Source: Fulvivirga ulvae
GTDB taxonomy: Bacteria > Bacteroidota > Bacteroidia > Cytophagales > Cyclobacteriaceae
Length of the DNA stretch: 64,000 bases
Direction of reading: 5' to 3'
Assembly: GCF_021389975.1 (NCBI RefSeq)
Contig: NZ_CP089981.1
Span: forward strand, 5,915,501 to 5,979,500
This document shows positions 1-8,148 of this stretch, in pieces (position 1 is the stretch's first letter; each line of letters begins with the position of its first letter). Below the pieces are notes generated by a model. The model worked only from the letters and a program-made list of their open reading frames with translations, ran no database searches and was not told where the DNA came from. Position numbers and translations under genes: made by a program.

Positions 1-2609
1 TCTCCCTCCCCAACATCTACACCAAAGGCAAAATGCACTGAGAATGTCTCCTTACTATATATCGGAATACCAGAAATACGCGCCTTTGGAGAAGCAATAT
101 AAAGCATGTTATCATCTATAATTTTAACCTCTTGCAAATCAGCTTCTTTTATTCTTTCGAAGAATTCAGGGTCTACTTTTACTCTGATCTCCCCTCCTCT
201 GTCAAAGAATGGTTTATCTATTTTATCCTCAAAACCTCTGTCCCAAAACGACAGATCGATCTTGCTCCATCCTCTCTCAGTTCCTCTTACGTATAAACTT
301 GTGAAGCCATCAAAATCATTGTTGTATACCTGGACATTCTTCCATACAATGTTATTATTCTTTTTTACATTACCACTTACGCCAACTCCGCTAAGCTCAC
401 TGAACATCGGGTCAGCAGGTGACTCAATTCTGGCCAGCAAACAGAAATGGTGTATGTCATTTACAAAATCTCCCGGATTTGGCGGATACCAGGGTATTTC
501 AACCGTATAAGAACCACCCGGAGCTATCGGAGGTATGGAAACCGTATTGATCTTATCACCATTCAAAACTCCTGAAAGCGAGTAATTGATCCAGTGATTT
601 GGCCATACAAGGCCGGTAGATGCCTTTGAGAAATATAAAGACAAGTTGGCACAATCGCTGGTTACACTGCTCTTGTTGCGTATTTTGACATATACACCGT
701 TAGGAGAGAATAATTTGAATTCAGGATTTTGATGTGCCCCACCACCATCAAGGTTTTGACGTACCCATATATCCTCGCTGATCCACATTGGCCCATTATC
801 CGGATTAGGCTCATTACCAATATCAAAGGGTCTGTCTTTGGCATAGATATCAAAATCACCGTTATCAGGAAGCATTTGTTGGGCAAGTTGGACCGCCGCT
901 TCAGCATCTACCAGTCCATAGCCCATTTCGTTGTGCCAGGTACCATTAGGCCTGCCAAAAGTATTGACGTAAGCATATCCACCAACTTTCTGCGCTGATT
1001 GTTCGATGATATCTTCTACTTCATCATGAGTGAGACATGGATTAACTGATAATACCAGTGCAGCTACACCAGCTACCATAGGGCATGCAGCTGAAGTACC
1101 GTTAAACCAAATTGTATGGTTTTGGTCAGCATAATCATTAGCTACCAGGGTTCCTCCAAGGTTGGGGTGTATGGCTACACCATTGTTATAGCCGGCAGAG
1201 CCTTGCCTGTCAGTAGTAGAAACCAGTACTCCAGGAGCAACTACATCCAGTTGAGCTCCAAAATCGCTTCCCCAGCCTTCTCCATCACAAGAGGTAAGGC
1301 TCTTCCTTTCTCCGCATGGACTCATTGCACCCACGGCAATGATATCAGGGTTACTATTCGCCGGATAGCTTACGTTACCATTTCCATTGCCAGCAGAGAA
1401 CAGAATAATAGTACCTAACCCTCCACGTCCATTATTAAGTGCGTTGGTGATCGCATTATCAATAATGGCATACTGCACTCCTGAGCCCCATGAGTTGCTT
1501 ATCACATCAGCACCATTTTGCCATGCCCAGTTGATACCATCAGCTCTTTTTTGTCTTGAGTTAGGTGTTCCTGCCAATGAGTTACTTACGGACATTAACC
1601 TCACGTTCGGGGCTACTCCACTGATACCCGTGTTATTATCGTCCCTTGCTCCTATAATACCGGCACAGGCTGTACCATGGCTACCCAACACCAAAGCTGG
1701 AGTTGTTCCCGACTCGGTATCAAAGCCAGTGCCAAATGTATTACCCTGTAATTCAGGGTGGTTCATCTCAAATCCCTGATCCAAAACAGCTACTATCACA
1801 TCCCTGCTTCCTTTAGTTAATTCCCAGGCATCTTCAACCTGCATATCAGTACCTGCTCCTCCATATTGTCCTGTATTGTTAAGCCCCCACTGATCTCCGT
1901 ATAATGGGTCATTTGGAGTATGTGGAAGCTCATCCACCATTAGGTCTGGTTCGGCATGCTCAAACACCCCTGATTCATAAAACCGGTTTGCCGTTTCAAG
2001 CGCATTAAATTTGGAGTCCTTGGTACACTTTAAAGTATACCATAAAGGCATAAATTTATTCTGCCCTACGATTGCTACACCAATCTCCCGCGCCATTTTA
2101 TCCAAACGGGCAAAGTCATCCTTACTTTTGAGCTTAACATAAAAGTAGTTGGACAGACCGATCTTTTCTTCCTCCTTGTTTTTAAAATAGGGAGTAGCAA
2201 TTTTAATACTTTCCTGTGCTTCAAGCGCTTTTAAGTATGTCAGATACTCCTCTGAAGACATGTCCGACTTCAATTTTAGTTCTGCCCAATACTCTGATGA
2301 AGCTTTGTAGTTGCCCACGGCTTTCAGTGTTTGTGCAGAGTTATCCAGGCTAAATTTTGTAATCTGCACATCCTTATCCACCAGAGCACTTAACTGGTTG
2401 GAATCAGGAATATCTGATTGTAGCACAAGATATACGTAATTGGTATTGAGTTCCAAAGGCTGCTTCTCTCCATTGTAGTAGTAGAAGTACTTCTGGGAAA
2501 AGGCCAGTGATGTTGATGTTAAAAGGATGCAGACCAGGAATGCCAGTTTCAGCACCCGGTCCACATTCCAGTACCGCCCTATTTGTCGAATAAGTAGTTT
2601 AGGTTGCAT
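1..2609 (-). CDS. Secreted subtilisin-like (S8) serine protease, C-terminus outside window
   Basis: A frame open from the ATG at 2609 to the window edge gives at least 869 residues. A signal peptide (about residues 15-36, ending LAFSQ) is followed by a prodomain-like region to about residue 240. The S8 catalytic domain comes next: Asp277 in VAVLDQG, His311 in GSHGTACAG and Ser506 in NGTSAACPM, with SAGNGNG as the likely oxyanion Asn. After the catalytic domain is a beta-rich region (from about 560) that may be an accessory or sorting region; the true C-terminus is not visible. The protein is expected to be exported and to degrade proteins outside the cell or on its surface; a type IX sorting tail is likely but unseen. 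It is monocistronic with its own promoter about 90 bp upstream. Confidence 0.93.
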   Translation of the reverse strand, partial: MQPKLLIRQIGRYWNVDRVLKLAFLVCILLTSTSLAFSQKYFYYYNGEKQPLELNTNYVYLVLQSDIPDSNQLSALVDKDVQITKFSLDNSAQTLKAVGNYKASSEYWAELKLKSDMSSEEYLTYLKALEAQESIKIATPYFKNKEEEKIGLSNYFYVKLKSKDDFARLDKMAREIGVAIVGQNKFMPLWYTLKCTKDSKFNALETANRFYESGVFEHAEPDLMVDELPHTPNDPLYGDQWGLNNTGQYGGAGTDMQVEDAWELTKGSRDVIVAVLDQGFEMNHPELQGNTFGTGFDTESGTTPALVLGSHGTACAGIIGARDDNNTGISGVAPNVRLMSVSNSLAGTPNSRQKRADGINWAWQNGADVISNSWGSGVQYAIIDNAITNALNNGRGGLGTIILFSAGNGNGNVSYPANSNPDIIAVGAMSPCGERKSLTSCDGEGWGSDFGAQLDVVAPGVLVSTTDRQGSAGYNNGVAIHPNLGGTLVANDYADQNHTIWFNGTSAACPMVAGVAALVLSVNPCLTHDEVEDIIEQSAQKVGGYAYVNTFGRPNGTWHNEMGYGLVDAEAAVQLAQQMLPDNGDFDIYAKDRPFDIGNEPNPDNGPMWISEDIWVRQNLDGGGAHQNPEFKLFSPNGVYVKIRNKSSVTSDCANLSLYFSKASTGLVWPNHWINYSLSGVLNGDKINTVSIPPIAPGGSYTVEIPWYPPNPGDFVNDIHHFCLLARIESPADPMFSELSGVGVSGNVKKNNNIVWKNVQVYNNDFDGFTSLYVRGTERGWSKIDLSFWDRGFEDKIDKPFFDRGGEIRVKVDPEFFERIKEADLQEVKIIDDNMLYIASPKARISGIPIYSKETFSVHFAFGVDVGEG

Positions 2610-2668
2610 GGTTAGATGATATTTGGTTAAGTTCTTACTCTGTTTCAGCTTTTCAGAATCCGCTGTTT

Positions 2669-2680
2669 CGAATCGATTCG
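2669..2680. promoter_or_regulatory. Perfect 12-bp palindrome in the protease leader
   Basis: CGAATCGATTCG is its own reverse complement. It lies just downstream of the predicted transcript start of the S8 protease gene, where an operator would act. No regulator is identified. The stretch between the two divergent genes (2610-2915) otherwise holds only AT-rich DNA, notably 2760-2880. Confidence 0.3.
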
Positions 2681-2695
2681 TTGGTTTTTATGATT

Positions 2696-2724
2696 CAAAA
2701 TTAACATGCGGCCCTGCGGTACAA
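2696..2724 (-). promoter_or_regulatory. Bacteroidota-type promoter for the S8 protease
   Basis: On the minus strand TTG (2724-2722) is followed by 18 bp and then TAATTTTG (2703-2696). This fits the known Bacteroidota -33 TTG / -7 TAnnTTTG pattern exactly. It predicts a transcript start near 2690 and an untranslated leader of about 80 nt. Confidence 0.7.
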
Positions 2725-2915
2725 CAGAGGAAAAGAACCCGAAATAAAAGGGAAAATTCCCCTATTATAACAGTATATTTTTATTATTAATTATAAATAA
2801 TATTATTTTATTAATAATAAAAACAAAAGAGCATTGCCTTTTAACTTATTTAAAAAGAGACATTTAGATATAAATTATCTATCTTAGCCCGTACATTCTT
2901 AAGAGTAGTTTTGCC

Positions 2916-3353
2916 ATGAACAATGAGCTAAAAAAACACCTTGAAAAGGTAAGTCATATTTCCATACCTATATATGCTGCTAATAAACAAGAATCTGAAA
3001 TATTGGAGCTGCTTGAGAATATTAAACCCTACTTAACTTCGGAAGGCATAGAATTCTGGGATGAGTTTATCTACATGTCTGAGGAAGAAACAGAATATCT
3101 GGATTATGATGGATCTTATGAAGGGTATGAATCATGGAGCACAAAAGATACTACTAAATTTATTCGGGAAGTTATGGCAGAAAGCGGTATTGATGCCCTG
3201 TGTGGTTTTCCAAAAAATCAGGTGAGAGCACATTTGCTAGATGGGGAGCTGCTTAACTCAGATGAGGTGAAATGGGCATATGATAAGTTATTTTTGATTC
3301 AGGATAAGCTTTTAATGCTTTACATCAATAAGCATATTATCCGCAATATATAA
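2916..3353 (+). CDS. Hypothetical acidic protein, 145 aa
   Basis: Not recognised. The protein has no signal peptide or membrane segment and is predicted soluble and largely helical. It is acidic, especially in a Glu/Asp/Tyr-rich stretch at residues 54-72 (EEETEYLDYDGSYEGYES). The gene stands alone: the divergent S8 protease is upstream and a bidirectional terminator lies 46 bp after the stop. The preceding 150 bp are very AT-rich; a weak TATCTTAG at 2880-2887 could be its -7 element. Coding potential is supported by the clean start after the AT-rich leader and by the terminator, not by homology. Confidence 0.6.
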   Translation: MNNELKKHLEKVSHISIPIYAANKQESEILELLENIKPYLTSEGIEFWDEFIYMSEEETEYLDYDGSYEGYESWSTKDTTKFIREVMAESGIDALCGFPKNQVRAHLLDGELLNSDEVKWAYDKLFLIQDKLLMLYINKHIIRNI

Positions 3354-3399
3354 AGTTATTATATGGTCTTTATGCGATCATCTAACAATTTACAAAACA

Positions 3400-3434
3400 A
3401 AAATCCCCAAAGGACCTTGTCCTAAGGGGATTTT
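3400..3434. terminator. Bidirectional intrinsic terminator
   Basis: A 9-bp stem AAAATCCCC (3400-3408) pairs with GGGGATTTT (3426-3434), with a second inner stem AGGAC/GTCCT (3411-3415 / 3419-3423). It sits between convergent genes and has U-rich 3' sides in both directions, so it can end the 2916 gene and the regulator operon read from the other strand. Confidence 0.8.
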
Positions 3435-3556
3435 CGTTGTCTATAGTTGGCTTTAATTGATACTAAGGTAGAACTTCTTTAGTAACCCTGAAAGCTGCCC
3501 ACGTCCAAACCACTAAATAGCTGGTGAACTGCAGAATAAAGGGATTAACTTCATAT

Positions 3557-4198
3557 TTAAATTTTGTACAGGTCGTGTTTTATAGCATAAAGCACCAGAC
3601 CGACCCGGCTCTTCACCTGAAGCTTCTCAAATAATGACTCCCTGTACCCATCAATTGTTTTAGGACTAAGAAACATATCACCGGCTATTTCTTTATAAGT
3701 TTTTTCGGTACAGGCCAGTTTCAGGAACTCTATCTCTCTGTCTTTTAAAATAACTTCCGGAGCCTCAGCCTTGTGTAAAGAACTCAAAACAGTGCTTGTG
3801 ATCTTTTCCGAGTAGTAGAAACCTTTATGGATCACGTCATTCAGCGCACCATGAAATGTCTGCGGGTGAATATCCTTAAGCAAATAACCTTTGGCACCGG
3901 CCCTTAGCATTTTAATGATGGTACCTTCATCATCATCCATAGATAATGCCAGTACTTTAATATCCGGATGGTCTTTATTAAGCATATGCATGGTTTCAAT
4001 ACCGTTAAGCACAGGCATATTAATATCCATCAGGGCAATATCAGGAGCTATTTCATCCTTTTCAAGGTGCGTAAGCAATTCTCTTCCATTGTTCACCTGG
4101 TACAGGACCTTGAAATTGTCAAAAGTGTTTACCAGATTCTCCAGAGCCTGGGCAAACAGCAAGTGATCATCAATAATTACAACAGAGTAATCATGCAT
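3557..4198 (-). CDS. NarL/LuxR-family response regulator
   Basis: This 213-residue protein has a receiver domain at residues 1-120 with acidic Asp10/Asp11, phosphoacceptor Asp58 (ALMDINMP) and Lys108 (LLKD). A C-terminal LuxR-type helix-turn-helix follows at about 150-208 (LACTEKTYKEIAGDMFLSPKT region). It should bind DNA when phosphorylated. Its start overlaps the end of the upstream histidine kinase by 8 bp, a strong sign of a cognate pair and coupled translation. It is the last gene of a four-gene operon (lipoprotein, 7-TM protein, kinase, regulator). Targets are unknown; the divergent lanthipeptide-type gene at the head of the operon is one candidate. Confidence 0.92.
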   Translation of the reverse strand: MHDYSVVIIDDHLLFAQALENLVNTFDNFKVLYQVNNGRELLTHLEKDEIAPDIALMDINMPVLNGIETMHMLNKDHPDIKVLALSMDDDEGTIIKMLRAGAKGYLLKDIHPQTFHGALNDVIHKGFYYSEKITSTVLSSLHKAEAPEVILKDREIEFLKLACTEKTYKEIAGDMFLSPKTIDGYRESLFEKLQVKSRVGLVLYAIKHDLYKI

Positions 4199-4955
4199 AG
4201 CTTTTCTGCGTTAGGTTATATTCCAGAATTAACTCGACTCCTTTGTTTTTTGCTGACACCATATTATACTCAGCACCGATAAGTTTTGCACGGCTTTTCA
4301 TATTAATCAGCCCCGCCCCTTTAATGACTTCTTCGTAGTCAAAGCCGATTCCGTCATCCTTAGCTGAAATTAATAATTTATTTGCTGAATATTCTAAATT
4401 TACATCCAAATGTTGTGCTTTGGAGTGTTTAATTACGTTGGAAAAAAACTCCTGTAATATTCTAAACAAAATTATGCCGTCCTTTTGAGGCACCATATAC
4501 TCCTCTCCCTGCACCGAAAGTTTTGCCTTTAGAAAATTAAGTTTATTAAATCGCTCCAGCTCAAGTTCTATAGACCGGACAAGCCCCATCTCTCTGATTA
4601 TATCAGGATTTAGTGTTTTGGATAGCAATCTTATTTCCTTCAGGCAATCACCCAAAATCTCACTTACATCAACTGTTTCTTCCTTATGGCCATCCGGTAA
4701 TTTAGCTTGCAGTATGTTGAGTTGCATACGGGCTACGGAAAGTAGCTGCCCGATATTATCATGGAGTTCCCATCCCATGTTTTTAAGGGCCTGTTCATGG
4801 ATTTCCATCTGCGATTTGGCGATTTCCTCTTCAAACTTTTTTTCCGCCTGAATATACTTGTTTTTTCTAGCCTGGAATGTTCCGAATAGAATGATAATGA
4901 TCACAACTAAAACGATCAGTGTAATTGTGGCCACTAAAACAACATCTTGCTCCAT
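4191..4955 (-). CDS. Sensor histidine kinase, HisKA_3 type, minimal sensor
   Basis: A 254-residue kinase with one N-terminal membrane segment (about 5-26) and a short coiled linker. The dimerisation/phosphoacceptor motif ELHDNIGQ places the phosphorylated His at residue 65. A HATPase domain follows, with N-box FFSNVIKHS and G-box DDGIGFD. This is the NarX/DesK-type arrangement that pairs with NarL/LuxR regulators, as the overlapping downstream gene confirms. There is no periplasmic or PAS sensor domain, so stimulus detection must come from the membrane segment or a partner. The 7-TM protein encoded 28 bp upstream in the same operon is the obvious candidate. Confidence 0.92.
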   Translation of the reverse strand: MEQDVVLVATITLIVLVVIIIILFGTFQARKNKYIQAEKKFEEEIAKSQMEIHEQALKNMGWELHDNIGQLLSVARMQLNILQAKLPDGHKEETVDVSEILGDCLKEIRLLSKTLNPDIIREMGLVRSIELELERFNKLNFLKAKLSVQGEEYMVPQKDGIILFRILQEFFSNVIKHSKAQHLDVNLEYSANKLLISAKDDGIGFDYEEVIKGAGLINMKSRAKLIGAEYNMVSAKNKGVELILEYNLTQKSYA

Positions 4956-4983
4956 AACCTTTCCTTCAGGCTTCTTCCGGTGC

Positions 4984-5631
4984 TTAATCGGACAATTTCT
5001 TACTTATGATAAAACCAACACAAAAGCAACCATACATCACCAGGTTTAAAGTAAAGATAATAAAGTTCCATTTATCTGAATTGCGAAACGTAGGAAGAAA
5101 ATGTAGGCTTATAATATATGGAATGATGGCAGTGTAATAGAATGCGAGGCCCGCACTTATCCAAAACATAAGATACTTTTGGAAGTAAAGTACCTTATCT
5201 GTATTCAATATCTCCACTAAAAATAAGCCTATTGAAGCAATCAGAAAAACAGCTCCTAACGTAAAAGTGTAAGAAGAGAATGCGGATGTAGTCATCAACT
5301 TGTCGAGCCACGCAAAGTTTATGGTAGTAGAAATAAGAAATATAATCAGAAAGGCCAGTATCCATGATTTATATTTTTTTGATTTTACAGTACGGTGGTA
5401 AAGCAAAAAAAGGTAGATGTATTGAACAGAGGTTAACAAATTATAAACAAAGTTATTCTGTATACTCACCTCATAGATCTTAAGAAACCACATGGTAAAC
5501 TCTACCAGGGTGATCAGCCATAAAAGAGGTAAAAAGTACCTCAAAAATGTATGAGAGTACTTTTTATAATATACTGAGCCGATTATGGCGGTTATAAGCT
5601 CAAGAAATTTTATCAGCCCAAATAGTGTCAT
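4984..5631 (-). CDS. Seven-transmembrane protein, possible kinase partner
   Basis: This 215-residue protein is almost entirely hydrophobic. I count about seven membrane spans with very short loops: near residues 5-22, 28-50, 60-78, 88-108, 115-142, 150-175 and 185-208. I do not recognise a named family. It sits 4 bp after the lipoprotein stop and 28 bp before the kinase start, so all four genes are probably one transcript. Because the kinase has no sensory domain, this protein may act as its membrane-embedded sensor; that is inferred from context only. Confidence 0.75.
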   Translation of the reverse strand: MTLFGLIKFLELITAIIGSVYYKKYSHTFLRYFLPLLWLITLVEFTMWFLKIYEVSIQNNFVYNLLTSVQYIYLFLLYHRTVKSKKYKSWILAFLIIFLISTTINFAWLDKLMTTSAFSSYTFTLGAVFLIASIGLFLVEILNTDKVLYFQKYLMFWISAGLAFYYTAIIPYIISLHFLPTFRNSDKWNFIIFTLNLVMYGCFCVGFIISKKLSD

Positions 5632-5635
5632 TTAT

Positions 5636-6262
5636 TTAATTAGATTGTGTTCCTATTTCTTTTGACGGGCAGTTAGGCTCGCACATCTCTCCCATATTGG
5701 CGACCGAGCTTTCTGTCCCTTCTACAGAACGTGCCATGGTGGCTGCTTCTGCACCGGCTTTGTCTGAAGACCTTTTCTTTCCGTTTACTATAATATCATG
5801 AATTGGCAACGGCACACCGTCATCACCTATATGCAGAGGGTCAAATGCAATGTGATCTCCTGACTTCTTATCATAGTATGTCGGTACATAGATGTAAGTT
5901 TGATAGCCTCTATGTTTCCCTGCTGTGTCATCTTCAGGGTATGCCACATAGTACATTCTGATACCCGATACTTTTATACCGGCTTTTCTGGACGCATGCT
6001 TGAGGTAAGCTATGTAATTCTCGTAAAATTCCAGTGAATGCCACCCGTATCTGGCATCTTCCCTGCCACCTCTAAATTCCGTAACTACATCAAAACGTCC
6101 CTGGTACGCTTCAAACATGGCATGCGCTCGCTCCAGTGTTATTGTTTCCTTCGGTTTTTCTCCACCCGGTCCATCGTCAGGCCTTTTCTCGCAGCCATTT
6201 ACTATTAACAGTATTAACATTACAGACGACACCCGGATCAGTCTATTTACGTTTCTTTTCAT
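5636..6262 (-). CDS. Hypothetical lipoprotein heading a two-component operon
   Basis: A 208-residue protein with a lipoprotein signal: basic start, hydrophobic stretch and lipobox LIVNGC with Cys24 as the lipidation site. A Gly/Pro-rich linker (RPDDGPGGEKPKE) precedes a globular domain at about 40-170. The tail is low-complexity and contains CEPNCPS. No family is recognised. As first gene of the operon with the 7-TM protein, kinase and regulator it may be a periplasmic or outer-membrane input to that pathway. The leader (6263-6541, shared with the divergent peptide gene) is AT-rich and contains an 8-bp inverted repeat GATTTTAT/ATAAAATC at 6290-6297 and 6305-6312. Confidence 0.75.
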   Translation of the reverse strand: MKRNVNRLIRVSSVMLILLIVNGCEKRPDDGPGGEKPKETITLERAHAMFEAYQGRFDVVTEFRGGREDARYGWHSLEFYENYIAYLKHASRKAGIKVSGIRMYYVAYPEDDTAGKHRGYQTYIYVPTYYDKKSGDHIAFDPLHIGDDGVPLPIHDIIVNGKKRSSDKAGAEAATMARSVEGTESSVANMGEMCEPNCPSKEIGTQSN

Positions 6263-6469
6263 GGTTTTACTTGTTTAAATAGGTTAGGCGATTTTATTAA
6301 TTTTATAAAATCAAAAATGAAATTATAAAAAATACTGATAGAGGTATAATCATTTGATGCAAAAAGGGTGATTTTCCCCACTTAGCGTAAAGCCAGAAGT
6401 GATCCAATAAAGTGCAATTATTTTGCATTTTTTACGAATACCTTACACGAGTAAGTCTAAACCCCAAAC

Positions 6470-6504
6470 TTGTTACACTTCCCACATCTTATTTCCTAAC
6501 TTGG
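6470..6504 (+). promoter_or_regulatory. Possible promoter of the lanthipeptide-type gene
   Basis: TTG at 6470-6472 and TAACTTGG at 6497-6504 resemble the -33 and -7 elements with one mismatch. The spacer of 24 bp is slightly long. The position gives a leader of about 30 nt. Confidence 0.35.
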
Positions 6505-6541
6505 CGCCCATGCTAAAACCAACTAAAAACTATTTATAATT

Positions 6542-6724
6542 ATGAAGGATAAGAAAATAAAACTTGAAGATTTGAAAGTTCAAAGTTTCATTACACGTCT
6601 GAATGATGAGGCATCTGAAATTGCCAAAGGAGGAGCTACCGGCTTCCTTTGCGGGGGCAGTGCATCTGTTAAAATTGCGTGTTTATCGCAAGGAGCACAG
6701 ATTTGCAGCGACGATTCGTGCTGA
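6542..6724 (+). CDS. Lanthipeptide-type RiPP precursor peptide (pinensin-like leader)
   Basis: A 60-residue peptide with two clear parts. Residues 1-31 form a charged leader (KIKLEDLKVQSFITRL) ending in a Lys-Gly-Gly processing site. The leader resembles those of Bacteroidota class I lanthipeptides, especially the pinensin group, where an LxLxxLxVxSFVTxL pattern is usual. Residues 32-60 form the core, with four Cys (37, 47, 55, 60), one Thr (33) and five Ser (40, 42, 49, 56, 59). Plausible thioether pairs are Thr33-Cys37, Ser42-Cys47 and Ser49-Cys55. GG cleavage by a peptidase-containing ABC exporter is expected. No LanB, LanC, exporter or immunity gene is present in the window, so the enzymes must be encoded elsewhere or the gene is an orphan. 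A bacteriocin-like or signalling role cannot be told apart. Confidence 0.78.
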   Translation: MKDKKIKLEDLKVQSFITRLNDEASEIAKGGATGFLCGGSASVKIACLSQGAQICSDDSC

Positions 6725-6821
6725 AAAATTGAATTATCTCTCTGGTACTAACCAGCCTTATACCTAAAAGGCGCCAGAAGAGGTCTTTAACTAACCATAG
6801 TAAACCCTGATCACCTAAACC

Positions 6822-6875
6822 GAATTTGGCCATCGTACTTAAACCTAAACAAGATGGTCAAATTCATCCCTTTTT
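6822..6875 (+). terminator. Stem-loop with T-run after the precursor peptide gene
   Basis: GAATTTGGCCATC (6822-6834) pairs with GATGGTCAAATTC (6853-6865): 13 positions, one a G-U pair, with an 18-nt loop. CCCTTTTTAT follows within 10 nt. It is the first terminator-like structure after the peptide gene, about 100 nt past its stop. Confidence 0.45.
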
Positions 6876-7367
6876 ATCTACCCCTTAGCTACTTCCAGAA
6901 AATTCCTGTTAATATCTCTTTGACACTGCTCCTTGGTGTTATTATTTGATATTGGAGCTATAAGATTATGATTAGAACCAATGGAACTATCTTAAACAGG
7001 GCTTTGCGAGAGCATGTAAGGAGCATTTACATTAACCAACATTCCGGAATTGAACTTTAAGTCTGTTTTCCAGATCGAGATTAAGCTTAGTTTATCTACA
7101 TTAAATGTAATGTAAAGGATATAAAAAGTCCACAGGGCATCAGAAGGTTTATTTAAACCCCAGATAAGACAGGATTTGAGCTGCCCGCTAACTTCGGCCT
7201 TCCACTGTTAACCTGCTCCAAAGAACGAGGTCCCGACAAGTCGGGATGAGGCCTGGCCTAGGTCAAAGGCTTCACTCGGTATTGTTTTTAATGTTAGGTT
7301 TAAAAAACATATCCACCCTGCAGACTTGCAGCAAAGCTACGATTTTTATCACGACCTGAAAAAGTAT
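6876..7367. other. Non-coding gap between peptide gene and trmB
   Basis: No convincing gene is visible on either strand; frames here are short and lack recognisable protein character. The only distinct structure is the inverted repeat at 7231-7246. A small RNA cannot be excluded. Confidence 0.5.
7231..7246. repeat. Short perfect inverted repeat TCCCGAC-AA-GTCGGGA
   Basis: Seven paired bases with a 2-bp centre, followed by GAGGCCTGGCCTAGG, a GC-rich island in AT-rich intergenic DNA. It resembles the small dispersed palindromes common between genes in Cytophagales genomes, but only one copy is present here, so dispersion is not shown. Confidence 0.4.
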
Positions 7368-8030
7368 TTAGGACTTAAACTTAAAACGCATGTATTTAAT
7401 ATCATGCCCAAGTTCGTTGAACTTTTGCTCGTACCTTGTGCGTATATCATAACACTCCGGTTTAAGCTCAGAATGGTACAGGTCAAATGTATAAACCAGA
7501 TCCTCTATATCGTTGCGATCTTTTAGTACCTCAAGGGTATATTCAAAAAGACCAGTATTGTCAGTTTTGAAAAACACGTTGCCTCCGGGTCTGATAAGTG
7601 CTTTATAAAGATCAAGGAATCGAGGGTGGGTAATCCTTCTTTTCTCATCTCTGTCTTTAGGCCTGGGATCAGGGAATGTTATCCATATATCTGACAATTC
7701 GCCGGGTTCAAAATAATTGAGCAGTTCAAGGATATGCACTCTTAAAAAGGCTGCGTTGGTAAGCCCTTCTTCTAAGGCGATGCCACTTCCTTTCCATATT
7801 CTGTCTCCCTTAAGATCAACCCCTATGAAATTCTTTTCTGGAAAAATGCGGGCCATACCAATGGTATATTCTCCTCTTCCACAGGCAAGTTCTACCGTAA
7901 TATCGTTACTATTTTTAAAGCATCTCTCATGCCAGTTTCCCTTTATGTTCTCAATGATCTCCTTGCCGGGTTCTATCACATTATCTCGTTTTGCATTTTC
8001 TGCAAAACGTGCCATCTTTTGTCTACTCAT
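7368..8030 (-). CDS. trmB: tRNA (guanine-N7-)-methyltransferase
   Basis: TrmB uses S-adenosylmethionine to make m7G46 in tRNAs. The 220-residue product has the SAM-binding motif ELACGRGEYT, the acidic GVDLKG strand end and the family signature ITFPDPRPK, followed by RRITHPRFL and the C-terminal Y-Q-KF block. A longer frame starts with TTG at 8066, but that codon lies inside a TACCTTTG promoter element (8071-8064). The start MSRQKMARFAEN at 8030 matches the usual family N-terminus (short basic stretch, then KFAEN-like), so I chose it. Monocistronic. Confidence 0.95.
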   Translation of the reverse strand: MSRQKMARFAENAKRDNVIEPGKEIIENIKGNWHERCFKNSNDITVELACGRGEYTIGMARIFPEKNFIGVDLKGDRIWKGSGIALEEGLTNAAFLRVHILELLNYFEPGELSDIWITFPDPRPKDRDEKRRITHPRFLDLYKALIRPGGNVFFKTDNTGLFEYTLEVLKDRNDIEDLVYTFDLYHSELKPECYDIRTRYEQKFNELGHDIKYMRFKFKS

Positions 8031-8063
8031 AGTTATTTCTATGCATTTGCTCAAATAAGGCTG

Positions 8064-8071
8064 CAAAGGTA
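8064..8071 (-). promoter_or_regulatory. -7 promoter element of trmB
   Basis: TACCTTTG on the minus strand matches TAnnTTTG exactly and lies 34 bp before the chosen trmB start, which argues against the longer TTG start at 8066. A clear -33 TTG was not found. Confidence 0.5.
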
Positions 8072-8148
8072 ACTATTAAATTATTAAAAGAAGATGGTGT
8101 TTTTGAAACTGGATAACTAAGCCAAGGCTATCCATAATAGGTGTATCC

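Noticed and set aside
6853..6951. A roughly 31-residue hydrophobic frame after the lanthipeptide-type gene, considered as an immunity peptide
   Set aside because: Its ATG lies within the 3' arm of the terminator hairpin and no ribosome-binding site or conserved feature is seen.
8031..8066. Longer TTG-initiated trmB
   Set aside because: The TTG falls within the predicted -7 promoter element and the added residues do not fit the family.
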